DNA of 19,824 nucleotides from Gammaproteobacteria bacterium (lineage in GTDB: Bacteria; Pseudomonadota; Gammaproteobacteria; Granulosicoccales; Granulosicoccaceae), in assembly GCA_020444765.1 (NCBI GenBank), contig JAGRHW010000016.1:1-19824 (forward strand), written 5' to 3'. Every line of letters starts with the position of its first letter. Position 1 is the first letter of the stretch. Below, one piece after another: positions 15,210 through 19,824 of this stretch. Below the pieces are notes generated by a model. It was not told where the DNA came from. It ran no database searches and saw only the letters and a list, made by a program, of their open reading frames with translations. The position numbers and the translations under genes are program-made.

Positions 15210-16238
15210 TCATCGCTGGGAAAGTTCCGGCCAGGGATAGCCTTCGTTCCTGAGATCGGCCAGGTGTTCGTCAATCGCGTCCCGCCAGGGTTTTTTTGGG
15301 CTGTAGCCGAGTTTTGTGTGGGCATAGTTGTTTGGGCACAGCCAGTCTTCACACAGGCGAACGATGGAACGGGTCAGAAAAGGTGAAGAGCCGGGCAGGA
15401 TCGGTTTGAGTGTTTCCATCAGCCAGCCAAAGCTGTATCCGGCGGCATAAGGCACGCTGTATAAAGGCTTGGGAACACCGGCTTTGGATGAGATATAGCT
15501 GATGACTTCCTTCAGTGAAGGGAATTCAGGTCCGCAGATGTTGAAGGACTCATAGTCATTAAGATTTTCAGCGCTTGCGGCAAGCGCAAAGGCATTGCCT
15601 AGATCGCTGTCGGCGATGAGTGGAAAGCGGGCTTTTCCCGCCGCCAGCCAGGGTACCAGGAAGGTTTTCAGCCGTGGCACTAAGGCCGGTAGCGTGCCCA
15701 GGCGATTACCGGCTCCGACAAAATGTCCCAGACGCAGAGTAATCATCGTGGTGCCATGCTTGCTGTTACTTTGCATGTAATCGTCGATTTCAATCAGATA
15801 ATCCAAGTGAGGCCAAAACCCGCTTGGTTTTTTCGCCGAGAAATCATCGTGTGGCTGACGGTCTCTGGTGACTGCACCGATGGCAACCGTACTGGCCATT
15901 ACAAATCGCTTTACGCCGTGCTTGATCGACAGCTCGAGCAAGTCCCGGGTCGGCTCGAAAAACCTTTCCTCTTCCTGTTTTTTGTGGGCCCACATCGAAG
16001 CCCAGCTGCCGGCATGACAGATTACATCGATATCCCTGACCAGCGTTTCTCTATAGGCCGCGTCCCTCAAATCGCCAACCCGGACTTCGCCGCTGAAGTG
16101 GTCCGGCAATTTGGCCGACGTTCTGCAGGCGGCGATGCATTCGATTGCCGGATTATCGGACATGGCCCGGAGGATGTTACCGCCCAGAAAACCGCTTGCG
16201 CCGGTAACAAGAACCCGGGTCTTGCGTTGTTCAGACAT
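15210..16238 (-). CDS. Extended SDR / 3-beta-HSD-like NAD(P)-dependent epimerase-reductase
   Basis: A 342-residue extended short-chain dehydrogenase with a Rossmann motif TGASGFLG (12-19), the GDLRD strand (55-59), CHAGSWAS and the serine strand VMASTVAIG (Ser116 or Thr117). At the usual YxxxK site it reads Tyr147-Leu-Ile-Glu-Ile151 (I checked the codons TAT CTG ATT GAA ATC), so the catalytic lysine is replaced by Ile. It may be an unusual reductase or a binding-only relative. It resembles 3-beta-hydroxysteroid dehydrogenase/OleD-type proteins. An AGGAG site lies 7 bases before the start on the minus strand. It is the first gene of a two-gene operon with the hydrolase and is divergent from a TetR gene, whose operators lie in its promoter region. 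Confidence 0.8.
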   Translation of the reverse strand: MSEQRKTRVLVTGASGFLGGNILRAMSDNPAIECIAACRTSAKLPDHFSGEVRVGDLRDAAYRETLVRDIDVICHAGSWASMWAHKKQEEERFFEPTRDLLELSIKHGVKRFVMASTVAIGAVTRDRQPHDDFSAKKPSGFWPHLDYLIEIDDYMQSNSKHGTTMITLRLGHFVGAGNRLGTLPALVPRLKTFLVPWLAAGKARFPLIADSDLGNAFALAASAENLNDYESFNICGPEFPSLKEVISYISSKAGVPKPLYSVPYAAGYSFGWLMETLKPILPGSSPFLTRSIVRLCEDWLCPNNYAHTKLGYSPKKPWRDAIDEHLADLRNEGYPWPELSQR

Positions 16239-16296
16239 GTTTTACTCCTGCACTGCAACTTATCTGGGAAAAGTGTCGTTTATTTTCATCTATACG

Positions 16297-16308
16297 TACC
16301 GATCGGTA
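16297..16308. promoter_or_regulatory. TetR-type operator palindrome 1
   Basis: TACCGATCGGTA is a perfect 12-base palindrome in the divergent region between the SDR and tetR genes. CCGnnCGG cores of this kind are common among TetR operators. It lies close to the likely minus-strand promoter of the SDR-hydrolase operon. Confidence 0.6.
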
Positions 16309-16313
16309 TAAAA

Positions 16314-16329
16314 TATACTGAGCGGTATA
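16314..16329. promoter_or_regulatory. TetR-type operator palindrome 2, overlapping a -10 box
   Basis: TATACTGAGCGGTATA is an imperfect palindrome with arms TATAC and GTATA. Its centre is 19 bases from that of the first palindrome, about two helical turns, fitting two dimers on one face of the DNA. A perfect TATAAT (16326-16331) overlaps it and may be the -10 box for the tetR gene, implying autoregulation; the upstream -35 is not clear. Confidence 0.5.
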
Positions 16330-16374
16330 ATAAACGTCAAGCGTTAATCTTCAACCGGTAAGCAGGGTGAAACC

Positions 16375-16974
16375 GTGGAACGAGGAAGACCTCGAACATT
16401 TGATAAGGAAAAAGCACTTGAAGCTGCTCTGGCCGTCTTCTGGCGCAGCGGTTATCAAGGGGCCTCGCTTGCGGAATTGACCCAGGTAATGGGCATCAGC
16501 AAACCCAGTCTCTATGCGGCATTCGGTAATAAGGAGCAGCTTTATCTGTCCGCGTTGAAGCGTTATCGGGAGAAACAACTCGATAAACATGCGCGGGTAC
16601 TGGCCGCCGAGACGGATTTGAAGCCCGCTCTGCGACGCTTTCTGCGTTCCGTTGCGAGTATGCTGACGGCGCCGGAGCTGCCCGGAGGCTGCATGGTGGT
16701 CACCAGCGCGGTGGCCTGCGATACCGCTTCGCTGCCGCAACAGGTGATAGCGGCTATCGGTGAAACGGTTAACCAGTCCTCCTTTGATCTGTTACGTGAA
16801 AGGCTGAAGGCAGAACTGGCGCAAAGGACGCTGCCGGCCGATCTGTCCGCCGAAAGGCTGGCTGATTATTTCGCGACCATTATGGCCGGCATGGCCGTGG
16901 TTGCAAAAGTCGGGATCAGCAAGAAGCGGCTTTTCGCAACGATTGATCAGGCTCTGTGTGTGATTCCTGATTGA
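16375..16974 (+). CDS. TetR/AcrR-family transcriptional regulator
   Basis: A 199-residue regulator with an N-terminal TetR helix-turn-helix (GRPRTFDKEKALEAALAVFW, then YQGASLAELTQVMGISKPSLYAAFGNKEQLY, about 4-58). The C-terminal ligand-binding domain includes LPGGCMVVTSAVAC and FATIMAGMAVVAKVGISKKRL, typical of the TetR_C group in proteins of the AcrR/NemR sort. The start is a GTG preceded by AGGGTGA. It is divergent from the SDR-hydrolase operon with two palindromes in the 136-base gap, so it probably represses that operon and itself, released by a substrate or a related reactive or lipophilic compound (inference). No terminator hairpin was recognised after it. Confidence 0.9.
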   Translation: MERGRPRTFDKEKALEAALAVFWRSGYQGASLAELTQVMGISKPSLYAAFGNKEQLYLSALKRYREKQLDKHARVLAAETDLKPALRRFLRSVASMLTAPELPGGCMVVTSAVACDTASLPQQVIAAIGETVNQSSFDLLRERLKAELAQRTLPADLSAERLADYFATIMAGMAVVAKVGISKKRLFATIDQALCVIPD

Positions 16975-17080
16975 CAGACCTGCAGCTGGATCAACGGTTT
17001 TATTATATCGCCAGTCTAGAGACAATGCGTCCGCTTACATACCCACAGCGGCGCAAGTTACCAGCCTTGTAAAGCAGAAT

Positions 17081-17098
17081 CCGTAATTTTTCACAAAA
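17081..17098 (+). promoter_or_regulatory. Shared upstream box, copy 1
   Basis: CCGTAATTTTTCACAAAA occurs 130 bases before the first small gene. The identical 18 bases occur 124 bases before its paralogue, while the sequence between box and ribosome site is largely unlike in the two copies. A weaker shared patch, GTnAnTnTCC, follows at the same distance (17106-17115). The pair could be a promoter for the neighbouring ECF sigma factor or another protein-binding site. Confidence 0.5.
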
Positions 17099-17210
17099 TA
17101 CCGGTTAATTTCCCGCGGCATCGTCAAGCGGAAAAGCCCATCATTATCACCACTGGGAGCGACAAACTTCCACGAAATTTCAACTTACTATTTAACTTTG
17201 GAGAACGACA

Positions 17211-17456
17211 ATGAGCGATAAATCAGGTGGTGATGTATTTCAAGGCAACGCGGCAATGCAGGGTAATGCAAGTCTTCAGGGCTTGACTTCCGCCGGTGTC
17301 GGTGGAGCCGGTATCGTTGACGGTTTTGGTGGCGCCGGGTTGTCCGCGGCAATGGGGTCGCAGAACGTGAACCAGAACCAGGCTCAAAGCAATTCAGCGT
17401 CAGCCGGTGATGGTGGCAATGACAACGTGCATGCCGATACCAACGTCAATGTTTAA
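17211..17456 (+). CDS. Small Gly/Asn/Gln/Ser-rich protein of unknown function, copy 1
   Basis: An 81-residue protein I do not recognise. It has an acidic start (MSDKSGGDVF) and repeated QGNA units (QGNAAMQGNASLQG, 11-24). A glycine-rich hydrophobic middle contains two GxGGAG or GFGGAG repeats (GVGGAGIVDGFGGAGLSAAMG). The Asn/Gln/Ser tail reads QNVNQNQAQSNSASAGDGG, then an acidic end. No Sec or Tat signal is seen. The QGNA pattern and N/Q-rich tail recall amyloid-forming repeats such as curlins, and the glycine middle could insert in or pack against membranes; neither is shown. The ribosome site TTTGGAGAA is good, and a terminator hairpin follows the stop. A paralogue lies 227 bases downstream, followed by an ECF sigma gene. 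Codon-level conservation between the copies supports real coding. Confidence 0.75.
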   Translation: MSDKSGGDVFQGNAAMQGNASLQGLTSAGVGGAGIVDGFGGAGLSAAMGSQNVNQNQAQSNSASAGDGGNDNVHADTNVNV

Positions 17457-17471
17457 AGCTGTTTGAACCGC

Positions 17472-17497
17472 AGCCGGGACGTTTTGTCCCGGCTTTT
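17472..17497 (+). terminator. Intrinsic terminator after small gene copy 1
   Basis: AGCCGGGAC (17472-17480) and GTCCCGGCT (17486-17494) form a perfect 9-bp stem with loop GTTTT, followed by TTT. It begins 15 bases after the stop codon of copy 1, so that gene is probably a monocistronic transcript. The T-run is short. Confidence 0.7.
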
Positions 17498-17559
17498 GTC
17501 GAGACCCGGCAAGGTGGCGACGGGCGGTCAGAAGTAAATTGATTCAACTGAAAGTAAAA

Positions 17560-17577
17560 CCGTAATTTTTCACAAAA
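17560..17577 (+). promoter_or_regulatory. Shared upstream box, copy 2
   Basis: The identical CCGTAATTTTTCACAAAA lies 124 bases before the second small gene. The following shared patch reads GTGACTATCC (17583-17592) against GTTAATTTCC in copy 1. Conservation of this island inside divergent sequence suggests a functional promoter or operator. Confidence 0.5.
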
Positions 17578-17683
17578 GCAGCGTGACTATCCTGCAGAAG
17601 CAAACCGACGGTTCGCCGATGATAGTTAACAAGGGGACACAACAATCCCCGATACTTTTTAAACACTTTTTTGGAGAAAGACA

Positions 17684-18061
17684 ATGAGCGATAAATCAGG
17701 TGGTGATGTATTCCAGGGCAACGCGGCAATGCAGGGTAATGCAAGTCTTCAGGGCTTGACATCTGCAGGTATAGGCGGAGCCGGTATCGTTGACGGTATC
17801 GGTGGTGCGGGACTGTCCGCGGCCATGGGCACACAAAACGTAAATCAGAATCAGAGTCAGAGCAACTCGGCGTCAAGCGGTGACGGCGGCAGCGACAACG
17901 TCCACGCCGATACCAACCTCAGCGTTGGAACAAAGCCGGGAACGCGGTTTGAAGACCGGGGCCAAGTGCCCCGGTTTTGTTTGCCGGCCCGGAAATCTGC
18001 GACGGACGAATGGCGTTTTCAGAAAAGAAAAAATTTCATCATCGCGCGTAACAAACGTTAA
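17684..18061 (+). CDS. Small Gly/Asn/Gln/Ser-rich protein, copy 2, with C-terminal extension
   Basis: A paralogue of the 81-residue gene upstream. Residues 1-77 align without gaps (for example AGIGGAGIVDGIGGAG and QNVNQNQSQSNSASSGDGG). Copy 1 stops after DTNVNV; here the stop is lost (DTNLSVGTKPG) and the frame runs on to 125 residues. The extra 45-odd residues are unlike the rest: basic, with Cys, Phe and Trp (VPRFCLPARK, EWRFQKRK). The extension is read through a terminator hairpin (17955-17978) at the place where copy 1 has its own, so it is probably former 3' untranslated sequence. The ribosome site TTTGGAGAA is conserved. Function is unknown, but the neighbouring ECF sigma gene suggests stress- or envelope-linked expression. 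Confidence 0.65.
   Translation: MSDKSGGDVFQGNAAMQGNASLQGLTSAGIGGAGIVDGIGGAGLSAAMGTQNVNQNQSQSNSASSGDGGSDNVHADTNLSVGTKPGTRFEDRGQVPRFCLPARKSATDEWRFQKRKNFIIARNKR
17955..17978 (+). terminator. Terminator hairpin inside the open frame of small gene copy 2
   Basis: ACCGGGGC (17955-17962) and GCCCCGGT (17968-17975) form a perfect 8-bp stem with loop CAAGT, followed by TTT, G and TTT. It is the positional homologue of the terminator after copy 1, yet here it lies before the stop codon at 18059-18061. Confidence 0.65.
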
Positions 18062-18119
18062 CAGTCTCCGATCCTTGGAGTAGAATCACTGCAACGCGGT
18101 ACTCTGTTGAAATGAAATC

Positions 18120-18707
18120 ATGTTAGGCAACGCTGAAAAATCGACGCAAAAACCGGCTCAGTCGGACAGCACGCTGATGCTTGCTTACCGAACCGGTGAT
18201 GTTGGCGCGTTTGAGCTGTTGTACAAACGTTACAAGGACGGTTTGTTCGCCTATTTTGTTCGTAATACCAACAATGAAGTGCGGGCCCGCGAGTTGTTTC
18301 AGGATGTCTGGATGAGCATCATTCAGGGGCGCGACAATTACCAGGAGTCAGAACGCTTTTCGGCCTGGTTGTACCGCATCGCGCATAACCGTCTGGTCGA
18401 TCACTACCGTTATATGCACAGCCGTCGGCAACCGGTAGCAGCCGGCTTTGAGGCGGTCAGTGCAATTGCTTCGCCACTGCGGCCTCAGGAAGTCATTACC
18501 TACAGTCAGGACCGCAAGCGTCTGAACAGGGCGCTTGGCAAGTTGCCGCCGCTGCGGCGCGATGAACTTATCATGCGCCTTGAATGGCGTTTGGGCCTGA
18601 CCGAAATCGCCGGCATCATCGGCGAACCGAAAGAGATTGTTAAAAGCCGCTTGCGTTACGCGACCAACAAGCTGCGTATGTATTTGCGCGATGCCGATGA
18701 GCAGTGA
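18120..18707 (+). CDS. ECF-type RNA polymerase sigma factor
   Basis: A 195-residue extracytoplasmic-function sigma factor. Region 2 spans about residues 20-95 (AYRTGDVGAFELLYKRYKDG, then ARELFQDVWMSII, then FSAWLYRIAHNRLVDHYR). Region 4 spans about 130-190 (LPPLRRDELIMRLEWRLGLTEIAGI, then EIVKSRLRYATNKLR). This is the normal two-domain length. It should direct RNA polymerase to a small regulon, often including nearby genes. The next gene overlaps it by 11 bases and encodes a likely membrane-bound anti-sigma partner. The two small repeated genes upstream share a box that may be its promoter (inference). The ribosome site is weak. The EWRLGLTEIA form in region 4 differs slightly from the usual Y-G-S-EIA pattern of ECF helix-turn-helix motifs. 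Confidence 0.88.
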   Translation: MLGNAEKSTQKPAQSDSTLMLAYRTGDVGAFELLYKRYKDGLFAYFVRNTNNEVRARELFQDVWMSIIQGRDNYQESERFSAWLYRIAHNRLVDHYRYMHSRRQPVAAGFEAVSAIASPLRPQEVITYSQDRKRLNRALGKLPPLRRDELIMRLEWRLGLTEIAGIIGEPKEIVKSRLRYATNKLRMYLRDADEQ

Positions 18708-19236
18708 ATTGCCCGACGCGGATCTGCAAAAACTGTTTCGTCGTCAGGGTACAGCGCGTTCGCCGGCGGATCTTGATCAGCGCATTCTGGCGGCGGCCTC
18801 GCAATCGGTCCGGCAGGAAAACCGTGCCGGTGAAGCCGGCGGCTCCGGCGGCAAATCCCGGTATAGGATGCTGGCGCTGATTGCGTTGCTTGTAATCAGT
18901 GTAGCTTTGCTGGTCATGCTTTACGACTACCAGAGAAACTCCGAAACCACCCGCCAAAGCCGGGCCATTATGTCGGAGCGTCTGGCCCCACAGGTAAAAA
19001 AGCCGCCAGCCGATTCCCCGATAGCAACCAGCCCGCGGACCAGGGAACAGCATCCGCTGCCAAACATCCCGACCTCAGCCACATCAGAAGCCGGCACTGC
19101 CGACGTCAGCTTTCGCAGTAACCCCGCGTTGTGGTTCAAGGAAATACAACAGCTTGATCAGCAAGGCCGGAGTAGCGAGGCGGCTTTCGAAAGAAAGCTC
19201 TTCGATTCGGTTCACCCGGGCTATTCCGCGCAATAA
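18697..19236 (+). CDS. Single-pass membrane protein, probable anti-sigma partner
   Basis: A 179-residue protein with a cytoplasmic N-terminus of about 55 residues (SSELPDADLQKLFRRQGTARSP begins it), one membrane segment at about 57-76 (RMLALIALLVISVALLVML) and a periplasmic tail. The tail is Pro/Ser/Thr-rich and ends in NPALWFKEIQQLDQQGRSSEAAFE. That W-x-x-EI-x-x-L-x-x-x-G-x-x-x-EA pattern recurs at the C-terminus of proteins encoded after ECF sigma genes. No HxxxCxxC zinc anti-sigma motif is present, so any binding of sigma would use another surface. ATG at 18697 is chosen, overlapping the sigma gene by 11 bases; ATG at 18691 is an equal alternative. The role is inferred mainly from position and topology. 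Confidence 0.7.
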   Translation: MSSELPDADLQKLFRRQGTARSPADLDQRILAAASQSVRQENRAGEAGGSGGKSRYRMLALIALLVISVALLVMLYDYQRNSETTRQSRAIMSERLAPQVKKPPADSPIATSPRTREQHPLPNIPTSATSEAGTADVSFRSNPALWFKEIQQLDQQGRSSEAAFERKLFDSVHPGYSAQ

Positions 19237-19316
19237 CGCAGTCCGCCTAACGGCTTGAAATCCGGCCGTCCGACACCATGTAAGAGAGATCGAAAAATTC
19301 CAATATCGGAGCGATT

Positions 19317-19754
19317 ATGTCGGACTCTCTTCATATTCCTTGCCCGCATTGTCAGGCCGTCAACCGGATTCCCCGCGATCGCCTCGCCGCTGCGCCGGTC
19401 TGCGGCAAGTGTAAAGGTAAACTCTTTACCGGAAAGCCGCTGGAACTGACGCAGGCAACGTTTGCCCGCTACCTGCAGAAAAGCGATCTGCCGGTCGTTG
19501 TGGATTTCTGGGCGCCCTGGTGCGGCCCCTGCAAAATGATGGCGCCGGTTTTCGAGCAGGTTGCCGGCGCGATGGCCACCCATGTGTTGTTTGCCAAGGT
19601 GAACACCGAACAGGAGCAAGCGATCGCCGCGCAATTCAATATCCGCAGCATCCCGACGCTGGCCGTATTTCGCGGCGGTCGTGAAGTGACGCGACAGGCC
19701 GGCGCAATGGACGCCAACTCCCTGCGTTCCTGGGTCAGCTCAGCAATTCGCTAA
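19317..19754 (+). CDS. trxC: TrxC, thioredoxin 2 with N-terminal zinc-binding motif
   Basis: A 145-residue thioredoxin 2. Two Cys pairs, CPHC (9-12) and CGKC (29-32), form the N-terminal zinc site. The active site WCGPC is at 68-72, within VVVDFWAPWCGPCKMMAP, and the cis-proline is in RSIPTLAVF. It reduces disulfides in cytoplasmic proteins and in E. coli belongs to the oxidative stress response. The length and domain order match TrxC exactly. A CGGAG site lies 6 bases before the ATG. It stands 80 bases after the membrane protein gene and may be transcribed separately. Confidence 0.95.
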   Translation: MSDSLHIPCPHCQAVNRIPRDRLAAAPVCGKCKGKLFTGKPLELTQATFARYLQKSDLPVVVDFWAPWCGPCKMMAPVFEQVAGAMATHVLFAKVNTEQEQAIAAQFNIRSIPTLAVFRGGREVTRQAGAMDANSLRSWVSSAIR

Positions 19755-19799
19755 AGCCCGGTGATGGCGATTGGCCGTGTGTTGCGCTAAGCTTTGCCG

Positions 19800-19824
19800 A
19801 TGAATGAAGAATTCAATGAAGCTG
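19800..19824 (+). CDS. Possible start of a further gene, cut by the window edge
   Basis: An ATG at 19800 opens MNEEFNEA and is still open at the last base. Only eight codons are visible, with no strong ribosome site, so no identity can be given. Confidence 0.3.

Noticed and set aside
17211..18061. Two-peptide bacteriocin pair
   Set aside because: Although the peptides have GxxxG-like repeats, there is no double-glycine leader of normal length and no transporter, peptidase or immunity gene nearby.

Overview
The window looks like a chromosomal segment of a Gammaproteobacterium. The amidase and its regulators match the Pseudomonas ami proteins closely from memory, and intermediate G+C, Shine-Dalgarno sites and a Tat signal fit. 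I cannot name the genus. No tRNA, rRNA, CRISPR array, insertion sequence or phage gene was seen.

Layout. (1) 8-1980: an overlapping pair, a CelD/BcsL-like acyltransferase and a cupin/JmjC-like oxygenase. (2) 1981-3000: about 1 kb with no convincing gene but with two intrinsic terminators, the second forming a leader for the next gene. (3) 3001-14178: an amide acquisition and hydrolysis locus: amiC (cytoplasmic amide sensor), amiR (ANTAR antiterminator), a Tat-exported amide/urea-binding protein, two permeases, two ATPases (UrtB-E/FmdE-F type), amiE (aliphatic amidase), then a MoxR-type AAA+ ATPase and a VWA protein (NorQ/NorD, CbbQ/CbbO type). (4) 14220-16238, minus strand: an SDR-type reductase and a haloalkane-dehalogenase-like hydrolase, divergent from a TetR regulator (16375-16974) across two palindromes. 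(5) 17211-19236: two tandem small Gly/Asn/Gln-rich genes of unknown function sharing an upstream box, then an ECF sigma factor and a single-pass membrane protein that is probably its anti-sigma partner. (6) 19317-19754: trxC (thioredoxin 2), then the possible start of another gene.

How it works together (inference from families and sequence). AmiC senses short-chain amides and controls AmiR. AmiR would bind a leader RNA at 4943-5018 with a clear two-hairpin ANTAR target: hexaloops with A at position 1 and G at position 4, the second overlapping the 5' arm of an intrinsic terminator. Antitermination then lets the transporter-amidase operon be made. The transporter imports amide or urea, AmiE hydrolyses amide to carboxylate and ammonia, and the AAA+/VWA pair probably remodels or activates a partner.

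Most interesting points: the ANTAR attenuator placed before a whole transport operon; a possible sister attenuator before amiC; a three-way-junction RNA between amiE and the AAA+ gene; and the duplicated small genes beside an ECF sigma factor, one of which has lost its stop codon and reads through its own terminator.
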